A DNA stretch of 64,000 bases from Acidimicrobiia bacterium. Its GTDB lineage: Bacteria > Actinomycetota > Acidimicrobiia > Acidimicrobiales > Aldehydirespiratoraceae. The DNA is taken from NCBI GenBank assembly GCA_022828135.1, contig JAJEJB010000040.1, positions 96,275 through 160,274 on the forward strand. The letters run 5' to 3'. Position 1 is the first letter of the stretch, and every line of letters starts with the position of its first letter. This document shows positions 50,758 to 58,479 of the stretch, in pieces. The translations under genes and the position numbers were made by a program. A model generated the notes under the pieces. That model searched no databases, was not told where the DNA came from, and saw only the letters and a program-made list of their open reading frames with translations.

Positions 50758-53384
50758 GGCTGCACCGGGTGAGGCTCTGCAACTATCGGGGCGTCGCCGA
50801 CTGCGAGGTGGAGCTCCCCGCTCAAGGGATCACTGTCATTGAGGGACCCAACGAGGTCGGCAAGACATCCATGCCGGAGGGACTCGACCTCCTCCTGACG
50901 AGGATGGACTCGTCTGGGCACCGGCAGGTCAAGTCGGTCCAACCGGTCGGGCGCGATGTGGGGCCCGAAGTGGAGATCGAGATGTCGACTGGCGAGTACC
51001 GCTTCATCTACCGCAAGCGCTGGCTGCGCCGCCCCGAGACGGTTCTGCAGGTTCTGTCTCCACAGCAGGAGCAGCTCACCGGGCGAGCGGCCCATGAGCG
51101 GGTGGAGGAGATCCTCGGCGAGACTCTGGATCAAGACCTGTGGAGAGCGTTGCGGATCGAGCAGGGCGCTGAGCTGTTGCTGCCGGGCTTCGACGTGCCG
51201 TCGCTGGTCGCAGCCCTCGACCAGGCCGCGAGCGGGGATGACACAGCCGACGAGGACGACGATCTATGGACCCGGATCTGCGAGGAGCGCGACCGTTACT
51301 GGACCGCGACGGGCCGGCCCAGGAAGGATCGCAGCGCCCAGCAGGCGGCGGTGGAGACTGCCCGATCAAGGATCCACGAATTGGAGGATCAGCTCAACAG
51401 CCTCGACCGCGACGTAACCGAAATGGAGCGTCTGGCGGCCCAAAGGCGGCGGCTTGTGGCGGACCGGGACAAGTTCGATCAGCGGGCGAGCGAACTCAGT
51501 GAACAGTGGGATGCAACCGAGCGAGTCCGCGACAAGGTTGACCGCTTGGTCGCTGCCAGCGCCGCTGCGACGCTGAAGCATGAAGGCATCGCGAGCGAAC
51601 TGCAGCGCCGACAGGAATTCATCGACGAACTCGAATCCCGGACCGAAGAACTCAGCGAACTCGAAATACAGGCCCAGCAGTCGGCACCCGCCCTAGCTGC
51701 TGCCATCAAACACGTCGAGCACACGACCACCGCGCTGAAGGCGGCCCAAGCCGCCCTGAGCGCCGCTGAGGCCGAGCAGCGCCGCGCTGACGAGGACCGC
51801 GACCATCACCGCAACCGCATCGAGGTAGAACAACTCTCCGAGCGCCACGAACGGATCGTGGAGGCTGAGCAGAACCTGCAACAGGCCGACACGGTGCTCG
51901 AATCAGTCAAGATCGATGACGACCTGCTGGGGCAGATTGAGGACGCACACCTGGCGGTGGTGAGGGCCGAGGCCGCGGTCGCCTCGGTCGACACGACCGC
52001 CTCACGAGACCTCACGATTGATATCAACGGCGAGGAGGTCGTGCTCCGTGCCGGTGAGGGGCACCACGCCGTGGTGGAGGAGGACGTGTTGCTCGTGGTG
52101 CCCGACACCGCCGAGATCCGGGTACGGGCCGGAACCGGCTCCCAGAGCCTTGCCACCCAGCGGCGCCACGCTCACCAAGAGTTGCGTCGCCTGTGCTCGG
52201 CGGCAGGAGTCGCCGATCAGGCCGAAGCCCGACAAGCCGCCGAACAACGCAAGGCAGCAGAGCGAAAGCGTCGAGACGCGCAAGACACGATCGAGCGCGA
52301 CCTACGGGATCTCACCGTGGACGGCCTGCGAGGCAAGATCGAGAGACTCACCAAGCGGATCAACGCATACGCCGCAGAGCGACCCAAAGACCCGCCCCTG
52401 CCCCCCGATCTCGACACAGCCACGCAGGTCGCCGCAGCCATGGCGCGCACGGTCGAGGAGCAGCGCGCAGAACTCGCCAACTGCGACCAGTCGGCCAGTA
52501 GCGCCTCAAGCGCCCTCGAAGACGAGCGAATCAAGAAGTCAAACCTCGCCGGCAAGATCGAAATGGCCAGCAACGCCCAGACCCAGGTCGCTGACTCTTT
52601 GGAGTCGGCACGATCTCAGCGAGCCGACAGCACGATCGCGTCCGAACTCGTCCAAGCCGAAGAGAACGCATGCGAGGCACTCGAGTCACTGCAAGGCGCC
52701 AAGGCGGAACTGAGCGCCGCGGACCCCGAATCACTCGCAGCGCGACTGCAGAACGCCCAGAACGCCGCGCAGCGCGCCAGCGACGGCCTCCAAACCAACC
52801 AAGAGAGGCAGAACGATCTGCGCATCACGCTGTCCGTACGCGGGGAGGAAGGACTCCACACCCGCCACGACGAAGCCACCGGAGAGCTTCGGCACCTCGA
52901 GCGCGAGCACCAGCGCACCGAGGCAAGAGCCGAAGCCGCACGCCTGCTCCACGACACCTTCTCCCACCGCCGCCAGGAAGCCCGCCAGCGCTACAGCGGA
53001 CCCTTCAAGCAGCGCATCGAGCAGCTCGGTCGCATCGTGTTCAACCCGTCATTCACGGTGGACATCGACCAGAACCTCCGCATCGTGAGCCGCACACTCG
53101 ACGGCGACACCCTCCGAGTCGACCAACTAAGCGCCGGCGCTTTGGAGCAACTCGCTGTGATCAGCCGACTCGCCTGCGCCGCCATCGTCAGCCCCGACGG
53201 CGGCGGAGCGCCAGTCATCATTGACGATGCCCTCGGCTGGAGCGACCCAGACCGCCTAGAACGCATGGGCGCAGCCATCGCCGCCGCAGGCGACCACTGT
53301 CAGGTGATCATCCTCACATGCACACCGGGCCGCTACGCCCACATCGGCAACGCCACCACAATCCAACTACCGACGGGAACCTGA
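50754..53384 (+). CDS. SbcC/Rad50-like SMC-type ATPase without zinc hook
   Basis: The 876-residue protein has ABC-ATPase halves at both ends: Walker A GPNEVGKTSM near residue 30, signature QLSAGALEQL and Walker B APVIIDDALGWSD near 830, separated by long coiled coils (for example residues 200-400 and 480-760, Glu/Arg/Ala rich). Where Rad50 has a CxxC hook, this protein has a globular beta-rich insert (LTIDINGEEVVLRAGEGHHA then VVEEDVLLVV), with no CxxC. So dimerisation at the coil tip would differ. It pairs with the upstream phosphoesterase as an SbcCD-like complex acting on DNA ends. It is the last protein gene of the accessory region before tRNA-Sec. Confidence 0.87.
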   Translation: MRLHRVRLCNYRGVADCEVELPAQGITVIEGPNEVGKTSMPEGLDLLLTRMDSSGHRQVKSVQPVGRDVGPEVEIEMSTGEYRFIYRKRWLRRPETVLQVLSPQQEQLTGRAAHERVEEILGETLDQDLWRALRIEQGAELLLPGFDVPSLVAALDQAASGDDTADEDDDLWTRICEERDRYWTATGRPRKDRSAQQAAVETARSRIHELEDQLNSLDRDVTEMERLAAQRRRLVADRDKFDQRASELSEQWDATERVRDKVDRLVAASAAATLKHEGIASELQRRQEFIDELESRTEELSELEIQAQQSAPALAAAIKHVEHTTTALKAAQAALSAAEAEQRRADEDRDHHRNRIEVEQLSERHERIVEAEQNLQQADTVLESVKIDDDLLGQIEDAHLAVVRAEAAVASVDTTASRDLTIDINGEEVVLRAGEGHHAVVEEDVLLVVPDTAEIRVRAGTGSQSLATQRRHAHQELRRLCSAAGVADQAEARQAAEQRKAAERKRRDAQDTIERDLRDLTVDGLRGKIERLTKRINAYAAERPKDPPLPPDLDTATQVAAAMARTVEEQRAELANCDQSASSASSALEDERIKKSNLAGKIEMASNAQTQVADSLESARSQRADSTIASELVQAEENACEALESLQGAKAELSAADPESLAARLQNAQNAAQRASDGLQTNQERQNDLRITLSVRGEEGLHTRHDEATGELRHLEREHQRTEARAEAARLLHDTFSHRRQEARQRYSGPFKQRIEQLGRIVFNPSFTVDIDQNLRIVSRTLDGDTLRVDQLSAGALEQLAVISRLACAAIVSPDGGGAPVIIDDALGWSDPDRLERMGAAIAAAGDHCQVIILTCTPGRYAHIGNATTIQLPTGT

Positions 53385-53511
53385 GTACACCAGCAAAGCA
53401 ACAATCGAGTTGTCCATTCCGTTGGGATAGGTCGATATCAATACTAGAAGTGATAACTCATGCCATTGGAGTTGTGAACATACAGGTCATAGGCATGATA
53501 TGGATCAGTAA

Positions 53512-53607
53512 TGGCGGAGGTGGACGGGAATCGAACCCGCCGGACGGGGATCGCCCGTCCCACCCGCTTTGAAGGCGGGGGAGCCCACCAGGCACTCAGA
53601 CACCTCC
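53512..53607 (-). tRNA. selC: tRNA-Sec (anticodon UCA)
   Basis: Read on the minus strand, a 96-nt tRNA runs from GGAGGTG (53607 downwards) to CACCTCC, then G73 and an encoded CCA (53514-53512). The anticodon arm is CCCGC-CTTCAAA-GCGGG, so the anticodon is UCA and reads UGA; the loop CTTCAAA is the same as in E. coli selC. The variable arm is long (7-bp stem GGACGGG/CCCGTCC). The T arm is GCGGG-TTCGATT-CCCGT. Acceptor plus T stem add to about 13 bp, and the D stem is extended, as in selenocysteine tRNAs. A Ser tRNA is ruled out by the anticodon. It decodes the UGA of the formate dehydrogenase gene at 3616. Confidence 0.93.
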
Positions 53608-53698
53608 GAGCGGCAGGGTAACCGGCGTCGCGGCCCAGCCTCCCCGCCGTCAAGATTCCCTGGCCGCGGTGGCGTGCTGGACCACTACGCTTCGCGCC

Positions 53699-53782
53699 GT
53701 GAAGAACTTCAAGCGGCTCATCATCATGGGCGTTCTGGTGACAGTGATCGTCGTGCTCGCCCGCAAGATCCGGGAGACCTGA
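53699..53782 (+). CDS. Possible 27-residue single-span membrane peptide
   Basis: A GTG at 53699 opens a 27-codon ORF: a basic start (VKNFKRL), a hydrophobic span (IIMGVLVTVIVVLA) and a basic end (RKIRET). The positive-hydrophobic-positive layout and its position 15 bp before yqeC suggest a real small membrane protein, but the ORF is short and the ribosome site is weak. No family is recognised. Confidence 0.4.
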   Translation: MKNFKRLIIMGVLVTVIVVLARKIRET

Positions 53783-53797
53783 CCCACCGGCACGAAC

Positions 53798-54532
53798 GTG
53801 CGCATCACCAGCCTGGCCGGTGCTGCCGAGGCCCTCGGGCTGGGACGCCGGTCGCTGGTGGCCCTGGTCGGCGGCGGCGGCAAGACGACCCTGCTGTTCG
53901 CGCTGGGCCGGAGCCTGCCGGCCCGCACGCTGCTCACCACCACCACCCGCATGGGCCGTGACCGCACCGGCGGGTTCCCCTGCCTGATCGGGCCCACCGA
54001 CAACGACCTTGCCGCCGCTCTCGACCATGACGACGCGGTGCTGGTGTGGCGCACGACCGACGAGCGCAAGGCCCTCGGGTTCGCGCCCACCGAAGTAGAC
54101 CGCTGGTTTGCCAACGGGGCCGCCGATCACATAGTTGTTGAGGCCGATGGAGCCCGCCGCCGTCCCTTCACCGCTCCCGCGCCGTGGGAACCGCCCATCC
54201 CGTCCGCCTCCACCCACGTGGTGGCCTGCATCGGCGCCGATGCGCTCGGCTACGTGATCGCCGACCGGGTGCACCGGCCGCTGCGGGTGGCCGCAGCCGC
54301 GGGCTGCTCGCCCTATGAGCGGCTCACGCCCGAGAGGGCCGCCGCCGCGCTCACCAGCCCGGTCGGGATGCTGAAGAACGTGCCCGGCACGGCCCGCTTC
54401 GTGGTGGCCGTGGCCGGGGCCGAACCTGACGACCCGCAGGTGGCGGAACTCGTCGCCGAACTGGACCGGCGGGAGACCGAGTCGCTGGTGATCGTCCACT
54501 CCGACGACGACGCCACCCCACGAGCCCAGTGA
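53798..54532 (+). CDS. yqeC: Selenium-dependent hydroxylase accessory protein YqeC
   Basis: The 244-residue P-loop protein fits the YqeC family (TIGR03172): LVALVGGGGKTTLLFALGR near the N-terminus, LLTTTTRMG, then HIVVEADGARRRPFTAPAPW, ending with CIGADALGYVIADRVHRP. YqeC is known by comparative genomics as a marker of selenium-dependent molybdenum hydroxylases, where it may help build the labile selenium cofactor. It lies about 190 bp from tRNA-Sec on the opposite strand. The molybdenum hydroxylase at 27-31 kb is a candidate partner. GTG 53798 is the start; its stop overlaps the next gene's GTG. Confidence 0.85.
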   Translation: MRITSLAGAAEALGLGRRSLVALVGGGGKTTLLFALGRSLPARTLLTTTTRMGRDRTGGFPCLIGPTDNDLAAALDHDDAVLVWRTTDERKALGFAPTEVDRWFANGAADHIVVEADGARRRPFTAPAPWEPPIPSASTHVVACIGADALGYVIADRVHRPLRVAAAAGCSPYERLTPERAAAALTSPVGMLKNVPGTARFVVAVAGAEPDDPQVAELVAELDRRETESLVIVHSDDDATPRAQ

Positions 54533-56148
54533 CAAGTCCCGGCGCCGTTTCGGAGGCCGGGGCCGCTTCCGGTCGCTCCCCGGCAGGCCGCGATGTAGAC
54601 GTGGTGGTGGTAGGCGGCGGCCACAACGGTCTCGTCTGTGCCGCCTACCTGGCTCGGGCCGGTGTGGACACCCTGCTGGTGGAGGCCCGAGACACCGTGG
54701 GCGGCTGCGCCTCAACGGTGAGCGATCTGGATGCCCGCTTCAACATCTGCAGTTGCGACCACACGATGGTGCGGGCCATGCCCTTCATCGACGACCTGGA
54801 CCTGGCCGCTCACGGGCTGCGGTACCTGGAGGCCGATCCGAGCACCGTGTACCTGGACTATGAAGGCAACCCGCCGTGGTTGTTCTTCAACGACAGCGAG
54901 CGCACGATCGAGTCGATCGGGCGCCACCGTCCCGCTCAGGCCAAGGCCTACCGCCGCTATCTCGCCGACGCCCGACCGGTGGCCGAGCTGGCACTGGAGA
55001 TGGGCACCGGACCGGCCTCCACGCCCCGCATGCTGGCCCGCGTCCTGGCCCGCCGGGGGCGGGGCGGCGCCCGGCTCCTGCAGTGGAGCCGCGCCAGCGC
55101 GCTGGACGTTCTGAGGTCGTACTTCGATGACGAGGCGCTCGTCATGCCGGGCATCTCCAACGGCCCCACCGTGTGGGGCGCGCCGCCCGACGCCGGCGGC
55201 ACCGGCCTGGCCGGCGCGTTCTACGCCATGCGCCACATGGTCAAGACCGGCCGCCCGGTGGGCGGCAGCGGAGCCCTGACCGACGCTCTGGCCGCCTCCC
55301 TTGTGGCCGCTGGAGGCCGGCTGAGCTGCGGTACGCCGGTGGCCGGACTGCTGGGAGACGGCCGGGGAGTGACGGGCGTGCGGCTCGCCGACGGAACCGA
55401 GGTCTCGTCGGAAGCGGTGGTATCGGCATGCGACCCGGTCGTGGTGGCGTCGCAGTGGCTCCCCGATCCCGGGCGCCGGTCCGCACGCCGCTTCGTTGAC
55501 CGGGCCCGATCTCAGGCTCGCGGTGACGGCTACCAGTCCAAGATCGACGCGGTCATCACCGACGTCCCCCGCTACCCGGTCCTGGAGGACTCGAAGCTGC
55601 TCGACCTGTTCGATGGGCGCGACCCTGCCCAGTCGAACTACGTGGTCTCGCCCTCGATGACCGAGGTGCTAGAGGCGCACCGGCTGCGGAGCCTGGGGCG
55701 GGTGGCCGACCGCCCCACCATGATGGCCAACGTTCCGTCGGTGCTGGACCCCTCGATGCGCAGCCGCGACGGCCACCACGTGCTGAGCCTCGAAGCGCTG
55801 TTCACGCCGTACGACCTGGAGGGCGGATGGGACGGATCCCCGGAGCCGGCCCGGTGGCTCGAGGTGTGGTCGGGTCTGCTTCGACCGGGCTTCCTCCAGT
55901 CGATCGACCGCTACCGGACCATGACCCCGGACCGCTACGAGCGCGAGCTGTACCTGGGCCGCGGCTACACGCCGTCGTACGCGGCGTCCCCGCTGTCGTC
56001 GCTGTTCGGGCGGCGCCGGGAACTGAGCCGGTACCGGGCGCCGGTACCAGGGCTGTTCCTGTCGGGCGCGGGCACGTTCCCGGGCTCAGGGATCTGGGGA
56101 GCACCGGGCCGCAACACCGCCGACGCCGTGCTTCGAAGCCTGTCCTGA
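54529..56148 (+). CDS. Phytoene-desaturase-like FAD-dependent oxidoreductase
   Basis: The 539-residue flavoprotein has the dinucleotide-binding start VDVVVVGGGHNGLVCAAYLAR, then ARDTVGGCAST (second FAD contact), and the C-terminal FAD motif LFLSGAGTFPGSGIWGAPG. It belongs to the CrtI/NAD(P)/FAD-dependent oxidoreductase group that includes carotenoid desaturases and retinol saturase-like enzymes. No carotenoid genes are near, so the substrate is open. The GTG start overlaps the yqeC stop, an unexpected coupling of a selenium accessory gene with a desaturase-like enzyme. Confidence 0.82.
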   Translation: MTSPGAVSEAGAASGRSPAGRDVDVVVVGGGHNGLVCAAYLARAGVDTLLVEARDTVGGCASTVSDLDARFNICSCDHTMVRAMPFIDDLDLAAHGLRYLEADPSTVYLDYEGNPPWLFFNDSERTIESIGRHRPAQAKAYRRYLADARPVAELALEMGTGPASTPRMLARVLARRGRGGARLLQWSRASALDVLRSYFDDEALVMPGISNGPTVWGAPPDAGGTGLAGAFYAMRHMVKTGRPVGGSGALTDALAASLVAAGGRLSCGTPVAGLLGDGRGVTGVRLADGTEVSSEAVVSACDPVVVASQWLPDPGRRSARRFVDRARSQARGDGYQSKIDAVITDVPRYPVLEDSKLLDLFDGRDPAQSNYVVSPSMTEVLEAHRLRSLGRVADRPTMMANVPSVLDPSMRSRDGHHVLSLEALFTPYDLEGGWDGSPEPARWLEVWSGLLRPGFLQSIDRYRTMTPDRYERELYLGRGYTPSYAASPLSSLFGRRRELSRYRAPVPGLFLSGAGTFPGSGIWGAPGRNTADAVLRSLS

Positions 56149-56158
56149 GCTTGTTCGG

Positions 56159-56728
56159 CTACTCCCCCCAGCGGGGGATCTCGGCCACCTCGACACCCAG
56201 ATGCTCCAGGGCCCGCACCACCGAGTGGTCCACTATGTCCTCGATCGACTCCGGCCGGGTGTAGAAGGCCGGAACCGGCGGGTACACCACCGCGCCGATC
56301 TCCGCGGCGTGGACCATCAGGCGCAGATGGCCCAGATGCAACGGCGTCTCGCGCACCATCAGCACCAGCGGCCGCCGCTCCTTGAGCGTCACGTCAGCGG
56401 CCCGCGACACGAGGTCGGCGCCGAAGGAGTTGGCCACCGCCGAGAGCATCTTGATCGAGCACGGGGCGATGATCATCCCCGCGGTGGCGTAGGAGCCCGA
56501 CGAGATCGGCGCGGCGATGTCGCGCGAGCCGTGGACCACATCGGCCAGGGCCTCCACATCGGCCGGGGCCAGGTCCGTCTCGTAGGCAAGCGTCTGGCGA
56601 CCTGGGCCCGTCATCACCAGGTGGGTCTCCACATCGTCGACCTCACGCAGCAGCTCCAGCGCCCGGACGCCGTAGACCACGCCGGTCGCCCCGCTGATGG
56701 CCACCACCACCCGCCGCAGCCCGCTCAT
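56159..56728 (-). CDS. ubiX: Flavin prenyltransferase
   Basis: The 189-residue protein makes prenylated FMN from FMN and dimethylallyl phosphate; prFMN is the cofactor of UbiD decarboxylases. Signatures: VVVAISGATGVVYGVRALELL at the N-terminus, PISSGSYATAGMIIAPCSIKML, and VLMVRETPLHLGHLRLM with the conserved Arg-Glu-Thr-Pro. It follows ubiD on the minus strand, 47 bp after its stop, so enzyme and cofactor synthesis are cotranscribed. ATG 56728 is the natural start. Confidence 0.95.
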   Translation of the reverse strand: MSGLRRVVVAISGATGVVYGVRALELLREVDDVETHLVMTGPGRQTLAYETDLAPADVEALADVVHGSRDIAAPISSGSYATAGMIIAPCSIKMLSAVANSFGADLVSRAADVTLKERRPLVLMVRETPLHLGHLRLMVHAAEIGAVVYPPVPAFYTRPESIEDIVDHSVVRALEHLGVEVAEIPRWGE

Positions 56729-56730
56729 GA

Positions 56731-56796
56731 CAGGTACTTCTGTAGGGCGAGGGCGACGGCTCCACTTACTCCCGTCACGGCAGGTACTTCTGTAGG
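56731..56796 (-). repeat. 16-bp direct repeat spanning the ubiD end and ubiX start
   Basis: CAGGTACTTCTGTAGG occurs at 56731-56746 and 56781-56796, 50 bases apart. The right copy encodes the last residues of UbiD (LQKYL). The left copy directly precedes the ubiX start codon. A 50-bp tandem duplication of the gene junction explains this: the ancestral ubiD stop probably overlapped the ubiX start. Confidence 0.7.
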
Positions 56797-58121
56797 TCGA
56801 CCGGCGCGTAGGCCACCCGCTCGCCGTACTCGCGGCGTTCCCGTTTGTAGGTGGCGTCGATGCCCACCTTGGTGCCCACACCCCGGTTGTCGGCGGTGGG
56901 ATCCATCTCGTGGCCCTGGGCATGGCCCGCGGTGAACACGTCGTCGAGCCAGTGGACCCGGTTGGTGAGGGCCCAGTGCAACTCGGAGGGCTGGCTCACG
57001 TCGACGTCGCGGTCCACCACGATCACGTTGCGGATGTTGATGTGGGCCGCCATAGCCGCCATGGCCAGATTCTTGGGCGTGCCCGGATTGTCGCGGTCGA
57101 TCTGGATCACGGCCAGGAAGCCGTTGCCGTAGGGCGGGATGTGCACGTCGGCACCGGGGTCGATGTGACGCACGAAGCGGCGCAGCAGCGGCTCGCGGGG
57201 CAGCACGTTGCCGATGAACACATGCTCATACCACCCCGGGATGATCGTCTGGTAGATGGGGCTGTGGCGCCAGGAGATGGCGGTCACCTCAACCGTGGGG
57301 CTGGGCCACATCTCGCCGTGGTACCCGTGGAACTCGGCCAGCGGCCCCTCGTCGGCCCGCTGTTCGGGACGGATCCGGCCCTCGATCACCACTTCGGCGT
57401 GCGCCGGCACGTCAACGTCGACGGTGCGGCCCCGGCACACCTCCACCGGCCGGCCCCGCAGGGCACCCGCGATCAGCAGTTCGTCGACCGGCGTGCGCAC
57501 CCCGGCCGCGATCATCACCGCCGGGTCGAGGCCGATGGCCAGGGCCACGTCGAAGGGCGCGCCGGGGTCGGGCCGGCTGCGCATGAACGTGCCCACGTCG
57601 CGCCACTCGTTGACGTTGAAGCCCAGAACGTTGCGGTCCAGCATCAGCATCCGGTTGTACGACAGGTTCCCCCGCCCGCTGACCGGGTCCTTGGTGACGC
57701 TCACGGCCCCGGTGATGAAGGCGCCGCCGTCGCCCCGCGAGTGCGTGGGGATGGGTATGGCGGCCAGGTCGACGTCGTCGCCGGTCATGCAGTCGTCGTG
57801 CCACGCCGCCCCGTCCACCCGAGCCGTGGCCACCCCGTTGGCCGGCTCGAGGGCGTGGCCCATGCGGTCCACCACCTCGTCGGGTTCGCAGCCCAGGGCC
57901 AGCGCCGCGGTGCGCCGGCTGCTGACCGCTCCCGAGAAGATCGGCCACGGCGAGTCCTTGGGAGCCTCGAACAGCGCCGGCCCCGCGTCGGAGCGCTCCA
58001 GCGCGGCGGCCACGTCGGCCAGCTCGTGCTCGAGGCTCACCGGACGCGCGATGCGGTTGAGCATCCCCGCGGCCTCGGCTACCGCCATGTAGCTGCGAAG
58101 ATCGCAGACGGCTCCGGTCAC
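56775..58121 (-). CDS. ubiD: UbiD-family prFMN-dependent decarboxylase
   Basis: The 448-residue enzyme belongs to the UbiD family of reversible (de)carboxylases acting on aromatic or alpha,beta-unsaturated acids. Visible blocks: NLSYNRMLMLDRNVLGFNVN (prFMN/metal site), IGLDPAVMIAAG, ADEGPLAEFHGYHGEMW with the catalytic Glu pair, and PGWYEHVFIGNVLPRE. It is adjacent to ubiX, which supplies the cofactor. Since no other ubiquinone or menaquinone genes are near, an aromatic acid, phenylphosphate-like or vanillate-type substrate is as likely as quinone synthesis. Confidence 0.92.
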   Translation of the reverse strand: MTGAVCDLRSYMAVAEAAGMLNRIARPVSLEHELADVAAALERSDAGPALFEAPKDSPWPIFSGAVSSRRTAALALGCEPDEVVDRMGHALEPANGVATARVDGAAWHDDCMTGDDVDLAAIPIPTHSRGDGGAFITGAVSVTKDPVSGRGNLSYNRMLMLDRNVLGFNVNEWRDVGTFMRSRPDPGAPFDVALAIGLDPAVMIAAGVRTPVDELLIAGALRGRPVEVCRGRTVDVDVPAHAEVVIEGRIRPEQRADEGPLAEFHGYHGEMWPSPTVEVTAISWRHSPIYQTIIPGWYEHVFIGNVLPREPLLRRFVRHIDPGADVHIPPYGNGFLAVIQIDRDNPGTPKNLAMAAMAAHINIRNVIVVDRDVDVSQPSELHWALTNRVHWLDDVFTAGHAQGHEMDPTADNRGVGTKVGIDATYKRERREYGERVAYAPVDLQKYLP

Positions 58122-58162
58122 CCCTTCACCCTACGCTGCGCCGGCCGCCTAGCCTGAAATCG

Positions 58163-58453
58163 ATGGTGATCGAGTTTCTCACCTTCGAGGTGGACCCGTC
58201 CGAGCGCGAGCAGTGGTTGGCCGTCGAGGAGCGCCACTGGAGCCGCTATCTCAAGTCCTGTCCCGGGTTCGCCGGCAAGGAGATGTGGGTTGCCGACGAC
58301 GATCCCGGCCGGGTCCACGCGGTGATCCGGTGGGAGTCGATGGAGGCTTGGGACGCAGTGCCGCGCGCCGACGTCGAGGCCGTCGACGAGGCCATGGGCC
58401 AGTGGTGCCGCGAGGCCACGATGCGGGCCTTCCGCGTCGTCCGCGACTGCTAA
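58163..58453 (+). CDS. TIGR03792-type small protein
   Basis: The 96-residue protein begins MVIEFLTFEVDPSEREQWLAVEE and has a single ferredoxin-like (dimeric alpha/beta barrel type) pattern with WSRYLKSCPGFAGKEMWV and VIRWESMEAWDAVP. It fits the uncharacterised TIGR03792 family. Function unknown; the fold resembles small antibiotic-monooxygenase-like proteins. It is divergent from ubiD (41 bp gap) and convergent with the glycosyltransferase gene. Confidence 0.75.
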   Translation: MVIEFLTFEVDPSEREQWLAVEERHWSRYLKSCPGFAGKEMWVADDDPGRVHAVIRWESMEAWDAVPRADVEAVDEAMGQWCREATMRAFRVVRDC

Positions 58454-58479
58454 CTGCTAAGGGGCCGACGCCCTAAGGC

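Noticed and set aside
53512..53607. tRNA-Ser, suggested by the long variable arm
   Set aside because: The anticodon in the loop CTTCAAA is UCA, which pairs with UGA; Ser tRNAs with a similar look have UGA as anticodon. The extended D stem also fits tRNA-Sec.
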